This document shows, piece by piece, positions 8,373 to 17,484 of a stretch of DNA of 64,000 nt. Numbering within the stretch: the first letter of the stretch is position 1; the number at the start of each line of letters is the position of its first letter. The translations under genes and the position numbers were made by a program. The notes beneath the pieces are model-generated. The model made no database searches. It worked only from the letters and a program-made list of their open reading frames with translations, and was not told the origin of the DNA. This DNA comes from Brevundimonas lutea (GTDB lineage Bacteria; Pseudomonadota; Alphaproteobacteria; Caulobacterales; Caulobacteraceae), in contig NZ_QUOQ01000002.1 in the NCBI RefSeq assembly GCF_003704105.1, forward strand, positions 496,001-560,000. The letters run 5' to 3'.

Positions 8373-9305
8373 TCACACCCGGGTCCACAGCTCCGGTCGG
8401 AGCGGGGCGGTGCGCCAGCTGTCGATGGTGCGGACCCAGATGGCGATCAGGAAGCCGCGCGCCACCAGGGCCAACTTGCCGCGACGATTGACGCTAGGGC
8501 GGCCATCCCAGGCCTCGGCGCCGATGCGGGCCACCTGCCGGCCGATGGCGCGGTACACGCCGCGCGCCGTGGCGATGGCCCAGGCCGAGCGCCCGCCCAG
8601 CTGCGGCAGGCCCCAGCGCGCCGAGGCATAGTAGGGCTCGGCCGCCAGCACCAGGCGCTGGGCCGTGGCGGCGACGGCGCGGCGATGCTCGGGCGCCGCC
8701 ACCTGGTCGCGCGGCACCCCGGCCTCGTCCAGCCACTGGCCGGGCAGATAGACGCGCCCACCCTTGGCGTCCTCGATCACGTCGCGGGCGATGTTGGTCA
8801 GCTGGAAGGCTAGCCCCAGATCCTGGGCGCGCCTCAGGGTCGGCGCGTCGGCCACGCCCATCACCCGCGCCATCATCACCCCGACCACACCGGCCACGTG
8901 CCAGGCGTACTCCAGCGTGTCCTCAAGCGTCTCGTAGCGCCGGCCCTCGACGTCCATCTGGAAGCCGTGCAGCAGGTCCATCGGCTCGTGCTCGGGGATG
9001 GCGTGACGGGTGACCACGCGCTGAAAGGCCTGGAACACCGGATCGGTCTGGGGCTCTCCGGCCATGGCCGACAGGGTCTGGCGACGCAGCTCGGCCAGTT
9101 TGGCTGTGGCCAGCTCGGCGTCGATGCCGACGGCGCCGTGACCCAGCACCTGGCCGTCGATCTCGTCGTCGCAGTGCCGGCACCAGGCGTAGAGCATCCA
9201 GGCGTCGTCGCGCACGTCGTGGGGAAACAGGCGCGAGGCCGTGGCGAAGCTCTTGGAGCCCTGCTCGATGGTCCGGCGACTGGTCTCGACGACGACGTCG
9301 GACAT
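8373..9305 (-). CDS. crtB: Phytoene synthase CrtB
   Basis: 310-residue squalene/phytoene synthase-family enzyme that joins two GGPP molecules head to head into phytoene, the committed step of carotenoid synthesis. Both Asp-rich Mg-diphosphate motifs are present: DDEID (46-50) and the second motif RDVIEDA (174-180). The substrate-pocket segment LGLAFQLTNIARD is intact. The ATG at 9305 shares one base with the crtI stop (TGATG), so crtI and crtB are translationally coupled. It is the last gene of the crtY-crtI-crtB operon. Confidence 0.96.
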   Translation of the reverse strand: MSDVVVETSRRTIEQGSKSFATASRLFPHDVRDDAWMLYAWCRHCDDEIDGQVLGHGAVGIDAELATAKLAELRRQTLSAMAGEPQTDPVFQAFQRVVTRHAIPEHEPMDLLHGFQMDVEGRRYETLEDTLEYAWHVAGVVGVMMARVMGVADAPTLRRAQDLGLAFQLTNIARDVIEDAKGGRVYLPGQWLDEAGVPRDQVAAPEHRRAVAATAQRLVLAAEPYYASARWGLPQLGGRSAWAIATARGVYRAIGRQVARIGAEAWDGRPSVNRRGKLALVARGFLIAIWVRTIDSWRTAPLRPELWTRV

Positions 9306-10780
9306 CAGGCGAGGTCCTCGATCATCAGACCGGCGGTGGCCTTGGCCGAGCCGATCACGCCGGGCACGCCCGCCCCCGGGTGGGTGCCGGCCCCGACGAA
9401 ATAAAGATTGGGGATGCGGTCGTCGCGATTGTGGACCCGGAAATAGGCGCTTTGGGTCAGGATCGGCTCCAGCGAGAAGGCCGAGCCCCGGTGGGCGTTC
9501 AGCTGGTCGCGGAAATCCTCGGGCGTGAAGATGCGGCAGGTGACCAGCTGGTCGGTCAGGCCGGGGATGTAGCGGTCTTCCAAGTACTTCAGGATGCGAT
9601 CGCGATACTTCGGCCCCTCGACCGCCCAGTCGATCTCGGCCGCGCCCAGATGCGGTACGGGCGCCAGCACATAGAAGGCGTCGCAGCCCTCGGGGGCCAG
9701 GCTGGGGTCGGTGCGCGTCGGGGCGTGCAGGTACAGCGAGAAGTCGTCCGACAGCTCGGGTCCCTTGAAAATCTCGCCGATCAGCTCGCGATAGCGCGGC
9801 CCGAACAGCACGGTGTGGTGCCGCACCTCCGGATGGACCTGGTTGAGGCCGAAATAGATGACGAACAGCGACATCGAGTGTCGCTTTTCGGCCAGCCGTC
9901 CGCCCTCGTCTCGACCGCGCGGGTCATGACCCAGCAGCTTCTGATAGGTGTGGACCACATCGGCGTTGGAGGCGACGGCGTCGAACGCCAGGGTCTCACC
10001 GCCCACGACAACACCCGTCGCCCGGCCGCCCTCGGTGGTGATGCGCTCGACCGGCGCGTTCAGCCGGACCTCGCCGCCCAGATCCTGGAGCAGCCGCACC
10101 ATGCCCTGGATCAGGGCGCCGGTGCCGCCGCGCGGAAACCACACGCCCCAGCGCCGCTCCAGGGCGTGGATCAGGGCGTAGATCGAGGAGGTGGCGAACG
10201 GATTGCCGCCGACCAGCAGGGAGTGAAAGCTGAAGGCCTGCCTCAGGTGATCGTCCTGGATGAACGACGCCACCTTGTCATAGACCGAGCGCCAGGCCTG
10301 CAGCCGGACCAGTTCGGGCGCCGCCTTGATCATGCTGGCGAAATCCAGGAACGGCTTGGCGCCCAGCTTGACGTAGCCCTCCTGCAGCAGCTCCTCGGAA
10401 TAGGCCAGGAAGCGGCGATAGCCCTCGACATCGGCCGGATTGCGGGCCGCGATCTGGCGGTCCAGTTCGCCCTGGTCGTTGACGTAGTCGAACACGTCGC
10501 CGTCTTCCCAGCACAGCCGGTAGAAGGGCGCGACGGGCAACAGCTCGACATAGTCCGACAGCCGCTTGCCGGCGCCCTCGAACAGCTCTTCCAGCGCCGA
10601 GGGGTCGGTGATGACCGTGGGGCCGGCGTCGAAGGTGAAGCCCTGGTCCTGATAGACATAGGCGCGGCCGCCCGGCTTGTCCCGCGCCTCGAACACCGTG
10701 ACGGCGTGGCCCGCCGACTGCAGACGGATGGCCAGGGCCAGGCCGCCGAAGCCCGAGCCGATGACGGCGATCCGGCTCAT
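9305..10780 (-). CDS. crtI: Phytoene desaturase CrtI (lycopene-forming)
   Basis: 491-residue FAD-dependent desaturase that introduces the double bonds turning phytoene into lycopene. The N-terminal dinucleotide fold IAVIGSGFGGLALAIRL starts at residue 4, and the family C-terminal signature GAGTHPGAGVPGVIGSAK is complete. The frame runs further upstream to 12082, but the true start is the ATG at 10780: it lies four bases inside the end of crtY (ATGA overlap) and begins the FAD fold directly. Length agrees with bacterial CrtI (490-500 residues). Confidence 0.96.
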   Translation of the reverse strand: MSRIAVIGSGFGGLALAIRLQSAGHAVTVFEARDKPGGRAYVYQDQGFTFDAGPTVITDPSALEELFEGAGKRLSDYVELLPVAPFYRLCWEDGDVFDYVNDQGELDRQIAARNPADVEGYRRFLAYSEELLQEGYVKLGAKPFLDFASMIKAAPELVRLQAWRSVYDKVASFIQDDHLRQAFSFHSLLVGGNPFATSSIYALIHALERRWGVWFPRGGTGALIQGMVRLLQDLGGEVRLNAPVERITTEGGRATGVVVGGETLAFDAVASNADVVHTYQKLLGHDPRGRDEGGRLAEKRHSMSLFVIYFGLNQVHPEVRHHTVLFGPRYRELIGEIFKGPELSDDFSLYLHAPTRTDPSLAPEGCDAFYVLAPVPHLGAAEIDWAVEGPKYRDRILKYLEDRYIPGLTDQLVTCRIFTPEDFRDQLNAHRGSAFSLEPILTQSAYFRVHNRDDRIPNLYFVGAGTHPGAGVPGVIGSAKATAGLMIEDLA

Positions 10781-11964
10781 GCGACGCTCCTGGGGGCGGC
10801 GCCCCGTTCCGGCAGGCAGGCCAGGGCGCGGCCGATCGGCACCGGCGGCTTGCCGGCCAGGATGCGGGCCTTGTCGCCCAGGGTGGCGCGGCCGGCGTAG
10901 AAGCGTTCGATCAGGGGCTGGGGCAGACGATAGAACCTTTCCAGGATGCGACGCCGCTGGTGGGGAGCGGCGGCGCGGAACAGCATGCGATTGAGCAGGC
11001 GATAGAAGGCCCGCTCGCGCCACAGACGCAAGGCGTGATCGCGCAAGGCTGCTGACACCGTGACGGTGTCGATCACGGGCAGGGCGGCGATCAGATCGGC
11101 GGCGCGCACCGCGTCGGGCAGGGAATAGCCGGTGGTGGGGTGGAACAGGCCGGCGCGCAGGCCGGACAGGGCGGAGGCGTCCTGACGGTCCCAATGCGCT
11201 TCCAGATCGCCGTCCAGGGCCACCGGCAGCACCCCGTGCTCCTCGCGGATCAGGGTCTCGGGCGTCCAGCCGGCGTCGGACAACCAGCGCCGCACGCCCT
11301 CCCGATAGGCCTCGGCGTCCAGGGCGTCGCCGTCGGTGTAGCGGGTGTCCTCGACCAGCACGGTGCGGTCGTCGAAGGGCAGCACATAGACGAAGCGGTA
11401 GCCGTCCTCCTGGCTGACCGTGGCGTCCATGACGATGGGCTGGGTAAGGCCGTGCGGCTGCGAGAGCCGCCATTCCTGGCCGACGAATTTCTGAAAGCCG
11501 AGCGCGAGGTCGGGCGTGGCGCCCGGGCCCCGGCCATCGATCACCGCGCGGCCGCGCAGAGTCTCGCCCGAGCCGAGCACGACATGGTCGGCGCCCAAGG
11601 CAGTGACCGCGGCGCCAAGGGTCACCCGGGCTCCGAGGCGCTCGATCAACCGTTGATGAAACCGCTCGGCGGTCACGCTGGCGTAGGGGGTGGTCAGGCG
11701 GCGGCTGTGGCTGGGGAAGCGCACCTCGTAGCCGGGCCAGCGATGCGCGATCAGCGGGTCGATCCACGCCCGTTGGCCCTCGGTCAGGTCGGACTGGAAA
11801 AAGGACCAGGTGTGGACGCCGCCCAGGCGGTCGGCCGCCTCCAGAACACGAACCGGAACCTCCGGTCGCGTCTCGGCCAGACGCCAGGCGATCAGGCCAT
11901 TGGCCAGGCCACCGCCGACCAGCAGCAGCGGAGCCTCGGCATCGCCGGTGGGGGAGGGCGGCAT
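10777..11964 (-). CDS. crtY: Lycopene beta-cyclase CrtY
   Basis: 395-residue FAD-dependent lycopene cyclase of the CrtY type, closing both ends of lycopene to give beta-carotene. The N-terminal dinucleotide motif LLLVGGGLANGLIAWRL sits at residues 13-29, followed by GGVHTWSFF, the central VLVEDTRYTDG (counterpart of the family FLEET region), and TTGYSLPDAVR. The start at 11964 is preferred over 12006 because the extra 14 residues have no counterpart in the family. It is the first gene of the minus-strand crtYIB operon, divergent from crtW, so the 71-base gap should hold both promoters. Confidence 0.94.
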   Translation of the reverse strand: MPPSPTGDAEAPLLLVGGGLANGLIAWRLAETRPEVPVRVLEAADRLGGVHTWSFFQSDLTEGQRAWIDPLIAHRWPGYEVRFPSHSRRLTTPYASVTAERFHQRLIERLGARVTLGAAVTALGADHVVLGSGETLRGRAVIDGRGPGATPDLALGFQKFVGQEWRLSQPHGLTQPIVMDATVSQEDGYRFVYVLPFDDRTVLVEDTRYTDGDALDAEAYREGVRRWLSDAGWTPETLIREEHGVLPVALDGDLEAHWDRQDASALSGLRAGLFHPTTGYSLPDAVRAADLIAALPVIDTVTVSAALRDHALRLWRERAFYRLLNRMLFRAAAPHQRRRILERFYRLPQPLIERFYAGRATLGDKARILAGKPPVPIGRALACLPERGAAPRSVA

Positions 11965-12035
11965 GGGCGACAGGTCGCACGGGGTCGCGGGCGCGGCAAG
12001 CGACAAGGCGCCACGCGCGGCGTATGCTGGCGACG

Positions 12036-12779
12036 ATGACCGCCGCCGCCGACATCGCGACCGAGCCCCGCGTGGTTCCCAATCAGGCCCTGATCGGCCT
12101 GGGCCTCGCCGCCCTGATCCTGGGCGGCTGGCTGGGGCTGCATGTCTATGGCGTGCACGTCCACCGCTGGACGGCCTGGAGCTGGGTCGTCGCCCCGCTG
12201 GTGATCGCGGTCCAGACCTGGCTGAACGTCGGCCTGTTCATCACCGCCCACGACGCCATGCACGGCTCGCTGGCGCCCGGCCGGCCCGGGGTGAATCGCT
12301 GGGTCGGGCGGCTGGCGCTTTTTCTGTACGCGGGCTTTCGCTACGACCGACTGGCCCAGGCCCATTACGCCCACCATCGCGCGCCCGGATCGGCCGAGGA
12401 TCCCGACTTCCATCCCGACGCGCCGCACGCCTTCCGGCCGTGGATCGTCGGCTTCATCCGTCGCTATTTCGGCCTGTTCGAGTTCACCGTCCTGACCGTC
12501 GCGGGCCTGATCACCGTGCTGGTGCTGGGCGCCTCGCTGGTCAATGTGCTGGTGTTCTGGGCCCTGCCGGCGGTGCTGTCGGCGGTGCAGCTGTTCACCT
12601 TCGGCACCTGGCTGCCGCATCGGCATGAGCGAGAGGGCGGCTTCGTCGACGGCCATAACGCCCGCAGTTCGAACTACGGCTTTTGGCTGTCGTTGCTGAC
12701 CTGCTTTCACTTCGGCCGCCACCTGGAGCATCACCGCGAGCCGTGGCGGCCCTGGTGGCGGCTGAAGCGGACCGTGTGA
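12036..12779 (+). CDS. crtW: Beta-carotene 4-ketolase CrtW
   Basis: 247-residue integral-membrane di-iron ketolase that adds 4-oxo groups to beta-ionone rings (beta-carotene to canthaxanthin). The CrtW histidine boxes are HDAMHG, HYAHHRAPG and HFGRHLEHHREPW. Segments such as LQLFTFGTWLPHRH, HNARSSNYG and SLLTCFHFGRH are highly typical of Brevundimonas and Paracoccus CrtW. The ATG at 12036 (start MTAAADI) fits known family N-termini; an ATG at 12024 would add four residues. With CrtZ it gives the enzymes for astaxanthin. Confidence 0.95.
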   Translation: MTAAADIATEPRVVPNQALIGLGLAALILGGWLGLHVYGVHVHRWTAWSWVVAPLVIAVQTWLNVGLFITAHDAMHGSLAPGRPGVNRWVGRLALFLYAGFRYDRLAQAHYAHHRAPGSAEDPDFHPDAPHAFRPWIVGFIRRYFGLFEFTVLTVAGLITVLVLGASLVNVLVFWALPAVLSAVQLFTFGTWLPHRHEREGGFVDGHNARSSNYGFWLSLLTCFHFGRHLEHHREPWRPWWRLKRTV

Positions 12780-12782
12780 GCC

Positions 12783-15260
12783 TCAGGTTGAACGCAGTCG
12801 GACCGTCGCGGCGCGCAGGCCCGGGGCCCGCGCCGTCACGGTGATCGGTCCGCCGCGCCTCTCGGTTTGGACGATGGCCTGGGCCAGGCCGTTGAAGGTC
12901 AGGCGGGTCGCGGCGCGGTCGGCCTCGTGACTGACCGGATTGCCGTTGCCGACGCCGATGACGCGCGCCGGACCCTCAATCTCGAACGTCACCTGTTCAT
13001 TGGCGCGCGGCGAGAACCGCCCCCGAGAGTCCAGCACGCTGACCGCCAGCATGGCGACGTCCTGGCCGTCGGCGTCCAGCCGCTCGCGGTCGGCGCTCAG
13101 GGCCAGCCGCGTCGGCGCGCCCGTGGTCTCGCGCCGCACGGGCGGCAGGGCCCGGCCGTCCTTCCAGCCCCGCGCCTCGATCCAGCCGGGCTGATAGGGC
13201 ACGGCCCATTCCAGATGCCGGTTCGGGACGACGTCCTTCATGCCCATCGACTGACCGTTCACCACCAGCTCGACCCTGTCGACATTGGCGTGGACCCACA
13301 CAGGGATGGTCTCGCCCAGCCGCTCCGGCCAGTCCCAGTGGGGGAACAGGTGGACCAGGGGCTCGGGCCGCCACCAGGCGCGGTAGAACCAGTAATTGTC
13401 CTTGGGGAAGCCACAGGAATCCATCGCTCCGAAATAGGAGGCGACGCTGGGCCAGCGGTTGAACGGCGTCGGCTCGCCACGATAGTCGAACCCGGTCCAG
13501 ATGAAGCCGCCGGCGATGTAGGGCCGCTCGGCCGCGATCGTCCACCATTCCTCGGCGGTCGAGGCCCACCAGGGGTGTTCGGTGTCATAGGCCGGGACGA
13601 TGTGGCGGGCGTCGTCGCGGACGTACTCGCCGCGCGTTTGGACCGTCGAGCCGGTCTCGCTGCCCAGGATGGGCTGGCCCGGCACGCGCTGGTGATAGCC
13701 CTCCATCAGCGGGGTGCGATAGTTGAAGCCGAGGACATCGACCACCGGCGACACCCCCTCGCCGAACGACTGGTCCAGGGCGGCGGTAACCGGGCGGGTC
13801 GGATCTAGCCGGTTGACCAGCCGCTTCATGGTGCGGCCGATCCGGGCGCCGCGGGCGTTGCCCTGGATGGCCTGCTCCTCGTTGCCGATGGACCAGGCGA
13901 TGACCGAGGGCCGGTTGCGGTCACGCCGCACCAGGGTCTCCAGCTCGGCCATGGCGGCCCTGTCCGAGGCCATGCGGCGGGTCTCGTCGATCACCACGAT
14001 GCCCAGGTCGTCGCAGGCGTCGAGCAGTTCGGGCGTCGGCGGATTATGCGAGGCGCGATAGGCGTTGCAGCCCATCGCCTTCAACTGTTCGATCCGCCAA
14101 TACTGCAGCCGATCCGGCACGGCCGCCCCAACGCCCGCGTGATCCTGATGGCAGCAGGCGCCGAGCAGCTTCATCGACCGGCCGTTCAGGAAGAAGCCCT
14201 GCCGGGGATCGAAGCGGAAAGTCCGCACGCCGAAGCTCTGCTCATAGCGATCGACCGGGCGGCCCGCGACCGAGACCTCGGCCACCAGCCGGTGCAGGCG
14301 CGGCGTCTCGATCGACCACAGCGGCGCGCGCGGCCAGGCCAGGGCGGCGGTCGCCTGACCCTTGCCCCAGCCGTCCAGCCGAACCGTCTGGCGCTGCTCC
14401 GCGACGCGGGCGCCATTGGGGTCCAGCACGGTCAGGCGAACCTCAGCGTCGGCTGGCGCATCGGTCTCGTTGGCCAGATCGACGACCACCTCGGCGTTCG
14501 CGCCGTCGCCCTCCGGCGTGGCGCGGACCAGGGCGCCCCACTGCGGCACGTGGACCGGGTCGGTCACCACCAGCCAGACGTGGCGATAAATGCCCGCGCC
14601 CTCATAGAACCAGCCCTCGCCCAGGCTGGCGTCGACGCGGACGGTCAGGATGTTCGGCTCTCCGACCGCCGCCACATCGGTGATGTCGAGGCGGAACGGC
14701 GAATAGCCGCCCTCGTGCTCGTGCACGATGTGGCCGTTCAGGAAGACGGTGACGTCGCGAAAGGCTCCGTCGAACTCCAGCGACAGCCGCTTGCCGGCCA
14801 GGTCGGCGGGCAGGGTCAGCGGCAGGCGGTACCAGCCGACGCTGGTGTCCGGGTATTCGCGGCCCAGCGGCTTGAAGCCGTGGGCGGCGCGGGGGTCTTC
14901 CTCGCCCTCGGGGGGCGGCGAGGGGCTGGGCGTGAACGGCAGGTCGATGGCCCAGTCGTGCGGCAGGCGCACCTCGGTCCAGCCGGCGTCGTCGAACTCG
15001 GCCTCGGCGGCCTCGGCCACCCGCATGCCCGCCTTGGCGTAGGTGCGCTGGTCGCGGCCGAAACCAAAGTCCCGGTCAGGGTCGTGGGCGTGACCCAGGG
15101 CGAAACGCCAGCCGTCCGACAGCCGGAGCCGCCGGCGGGGGGAGGTCGCCGCCGCCCCGGGCCCGGTCTGGCCTAGGGCCGGCGATCCCGCCGCCAGAGC
15201 CGTGGCTGTTAGTCCGCCTTTCAGCAGCGCGCGCCTAGACGCCGCCAGTCCCTTGCCCAT
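12783..15260 (-). CDS. Glycoside hydrolase family 2 enzyme (beta-galactosidase/beta-glucuronidase type), Tat-exported
   Basis: About 825 residues. The Tat signal SRRALLKGG is followed by a hydrophobic stretch ending in GSPALGQ, so the folded enzyme is exported. A GH2 sugar-binding domain (about 60-235), an Ig-like domain and a TIM barrel follow. The acid/base Glu is in WSIGNEE (about 462) and the nucleophile in LGSETGS (about 536). C-terminal DUF4982-like and Ig-like domains end the protein. A Pro/Glu-rich insert lies at about 111-129. It cuts terminal beta-galactosides, glucuronides or related sugars; the exact substrate is not readable. The stop lies 3 bases from the convergent crtW stop. 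Confidence 0.9.
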   Translation of the reverse strand: MGKGLAASRRALLKGGLTATALAAGSPALGQTGPGAAATSPRRRLRLSDGWRFALGHAHDPDRDFGFGRDQRTYAKAGMRVAEAAEAEFDDAGWTEVRLPHDWAIDLPFTPSPSPPPEGEEDPRAAHGFKPLGREYPDTSVGWYRLPLTLPADLAGKRLSLEFDGAFRDVTVFLNGHIVHEHEGGYSPFRLDITDVAAVGEPNILTVRVDASLGEGWFYEGAGIYRHVWLVVTDPVHVPQWGALVRATPEGDGANAEVVVDLANETDAPADAEVRLTVLDPNGARVAEQRQTVRLDGWGKGQATAALAWPRAPLWSIETPRLHRLVAEVSVAGRPVDRYEQSFGVRTFRFDPRQGFFLNGRSMKLLGACCHQDHAGVGAAVPDRLQYWRIEQLKAMGCNAYRASHNPPTPELLDACDDLGIVVIDETRRMASDRAAMAELETLVRRDRNRPSVIAWSIGNEEQAIQGNARGARIGRTMKRLVNRLDPTRPVTAALDQSFGEGVSPVVDVLGFNYRTPLMEGYHQRVPGQPILGSETGSTVQTRGEYVRDDARHIVPAYDTEHPWWASTAEEWWTIAAERPYIAGGFIWTGFDYRGEPTPFNRWPSVASYFGAMDSCGFPKDNYWFYRAWWRPEPLVHLFPHWDWPERLGETIPVWVHANVDRVELVVNGQSMGMKDVVPNRHLEWAVPYQPGWIEARGWKDGRALPPVRRETTGAPTRLALSADRERLDADGQDVAMLAVSVLDSRGRFSPRANEQVTFEIEGPARVIGVGNGNPVSHEADRAATRLTFNGLAQAIVQTERRGGPITVTARAPGLRAATVRLRST

Positions 15261-15340
15261 CATTTCCGCCCCTGGATCGTGTGTCCGAACCTTGTCGCGT
15301 CAATGAAATAGGTTTTGCTGGTGAAGTCAAAGCGGCGCGG

Positions 15341-17140
15341 TCATAGCCGCGTTTCGCCCGACAGGATCGCTTCGTGCGCCTTGGCGGACAGCTTGGCGTA
15401 GCCGCTCTTGCCGCCCTTCACATAGACGGCGCCCTTGCCGGCGCCCGGCGTGAAGCCGTCCGCGACCATGTCCATCTTGCGGTACTTGTGGGTGCCGGTG
15501 GTCTCCAGCGCCTTGGCCAGACGCACGAACACCGGGCGCGCATAGGGCGGCAGGGCGGTGTCGACGTATTGGGCGAACCCCTGGGGCGTGAAGTCGTCTT
15601 CGACGATCAGGGTGACCATGCCCGCCTTGCCGTCCTGACCCGGCACGGGCACGCCATAGGCCACCACCTGGGCCACGCCGGGCGCCTGGGCGAGGCACTG
15701 CTCGACTTCCGAGGTCGAGACGTTTTCGCCCTTCCAGCGGAAGGTGTCGCCGATCCGGTCGATGAAATAGAAATAGCCGTCACGGTCCTGTTTCATCAGG
15801 TCGCCGGTGCGGAACCAGCGATCGCCGCGCTTGAACACGTCGGTCAGGATTTTCTTTTGGGAGGCCGCCTTGTCGGCATAGCCGGAGAAGTCGTGGCGCA
15901 CGTCATTGCGGATCTCGCCGACCGCCTCGCCGACCTCGCCGGGGCGGCACTCCTGGGCCAGACCGTTGGGACCGCGGATGACCTCGTTCTCGTCGACGTC
16001 GAAGCGGACCAGGCGGATGTTCAGCTGATTGCGCAGAAAGCCGGGGATGCGGCCGATGGCGCCCTGCTTGCCGTCGAAGTTGAACAGCGAGGCGTTGCCC
16101 TCGGTCGAGCCGTAGAACTCGAGGATCTGCGGAATGGCGAAGCGCGACTGAAACTCGGGCCAGACCTCGGGACGCAGGCCGTTGCCGAAGGCGAGGCGCA
16201 GCTTGTGGGCGCGCTCCTGCTCGTTCGGCGGCGCATTGACCAGATAGCGGCACAGCTCGCCGATATAGACGAAGGTGGTGGCGCGGTTCTCGACCACATC
16301 GGGCCAGAACGACCCGGCGGAAAAGCGCCGCCTCAGGATGATGGCCCCGCCATTCAGCAGCACCGACCCCACCCCGACCAGTCCGCCGGTGGAGTGGTAC
16401 AGCGGCAGGCAGCAGTACAGTCGGTCCTTCTCGGTCGAGGCGGTGGCGCCGGCGAAGGCGCGCATATAGGTCCGCGCCCGGGAGTGGGGGATGCGCGCCG
16501 CCTTGGGCAGGCCGGTGGTGCCCGAAGTGTAGATGAACAGCGCCGTGTCGCGGTTGGTCAGGCCGGCCCGGGCCGACTTGGCGGGTCGGACGCTGGAGGC
16601 GCTCTTGACCGCCGAATCCAGACCCCGCCGTTCGCTAGCCTCGTCGTCCATGCCGAGGCCCAGAACCCAGGTCTGGATCGGTCGGCCGACGAAGGGCCGG
16701 GCGCGCTCGACGCAGGCCCAGCAGTCGGCGTCGGTGACCACATTGGCGGCGCCTGCGATGGCCAGGCAGTGGGCCAGGGGCTGGCCGTCAAGGTTGGTGT
16801 TGATCAGGGCGGTGGCCACCCCGACCTTGGAGAAACCGATCCAGGCCGCGAGATAATCGGCCCGATTATGCATCATCAGGGCGATGACCTCGCCCCGCCG
16901 CAGCCCCCGGCTGGTGGCCCAGTGGGCGTAGCGGTTGGCCAAGGCGTCCAGCTCGCGATAGCTCAGCCGCCGCTCGCCGTCGTCGATGGCCAGATTGTCG
17001 GGATGTTTGTCGACGACCTCCTCGAAGTCGTCGGCGACCAGGACATCGCTATCCAGCTGGATCGGCTTGATGCGCTTCAGCAGGCGGCGCAGGCCGGCGA
17101 CATAGCGCAGGTCGCGTTTCACGCCGCTGATCACGCCCAT
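15341..17140 (-). CDS. Long-chain acyl-CoA synthetase, FATP/very-long-chain type
   Basis: 599-residue AMP-forming ligase activating fatty acids to acyl-CoA. The ATP/AMP-binding motif YTSGTTGLPKAARIPHS lies near residue 210. The adenylation core has EFYGSTEGN, the hinge/A8 region RTGDLMKQD with DRIGDTFRWKGENVS, and C-terminal THKYRK carries the probable catalytic lysine. The combination DRIGDTFRWKGENVST is characteristic of the FATP/FadD6-like group that handles long and very long chains, sometimes coupled to uptake. A 601-residue antisense frame over this gene is a codon-bias artefact. Confidence 0.9.
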   Translation of the reverse strand: MGVISGVKRDLRYVAGLRRLLKRIKPIQLDSDVLVADDFEEVVDKHPDNLAIDDGERRLSYRELDALANRYAHWATSRGLRRGEVIALMMHNRADYLAAWIGFSKVGVATALINTNLDGQPLAHCLAIAGAANVVTDADCWACVERARPFVGRPIQTWVLGLGMDDEASERRGLDSAVKSASSVRPAKSARAGLTNRDTALFIYTSGTTGLPKAARIPHSRARTYMRAFAGATASTEKDRLYCCLPLYHSTGGLVGVGSVLLNGGAIILRRRFSAGSFWPDVVENRATTFVYIGELCRYLVNAPPNEQERAHKLRLAFGNGLRPEVWPEFQSRFAIPQILEFYGSTEGNASLFNFDGKQGAIGRIPGFLRNQLNIRLVRFDVDENEVIRGPNGLAQECRPGEVGEAVGEIRNDVRHDFSGYADKAASQKKILTDVFKRGDRWFRTGDLMKQDRDGYFYFIDRIGDTFRWKGENVSTSEVEQCLAQAPGVAQVVAYGVPVPGQDGKAGMVTLIVEDDFTPQGFAQYVDTALPPYARPVFVRLAKALETTGTHKYRKMDMVADGFTPGAGKGAVYVKGGKSGYAKLSAKAHEAILSGETRL

Positions 17141-17484
17141 CGCCGTCGCCCCTCCAAATCACGCCATGCCCATCCGTGATGCGGCGCCGCCGGTCGCGCG
17201 GTCAACCGTCAGGGGAAAACGGCCGCGTTTCAGGGACGCTCGACCTCCGCGTCGTGTCCCGTGCGCCACAAGATTGGAACTTTACCTAGGGTCAGCGAGC
17301 AATGATTGCGGGACCCGACAATCACGGCCAAGCCGGGGCGAGAACATAGGTCTTTGAGACTTATTCGGGGCGCGTATCGCCCCAGCTGAGGCGGTTTCGG
17401 CATCATTTCGGGGCCGCCCTTGTCATGACGGAACCGTGATCTCTTCTTGGGGTTCGCTTCCCAACGACTGGAGGAGAGCTGATC
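17141..17484. other. Intergenic region between divergent genes (344 bases)
   Basis: No coding sequence supported. It must hold the promoter of the acyl-CoA synthetase (leftward) and of the Ala/Pro-rich membrane protein (rightward). Visible are a small hairpin GGGGCGCGTATCGCCCC around 17368-17384, a GGAAC-N16-GGTT promoter-like motif at 17430-17454, and a good ribosome site GGAGGAGAG just before the ATG at 17485. Confidence 0.6.
17430..17454 (+). promoter_or_regulatory. Candidate ECF/general-stress sigma promoter, GGAAC-N16-GGTT
   Basis: GGAAC at 17430-17434 and GGTT at 17451-17454 with a 16-base spacer, ending 31 bases before the ATG of the membrane protein at 17485. The Caulobacter SigT/EcfG consensus is GGAAC-N16/17-CGTT, so this differs at one base of the -10. 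The same variant precedes the lipocalin gene (20044-20068). Confidence 0.45.

Noticed and set aside
15374-17179. 601-residue open frame antisense to the acyl-CoA synthetase
   Set aside because: Its composition is that of a GC-rich antisense shadow, with no recognisable domain, and the sense strand encodes a complete ligase with all motifs.
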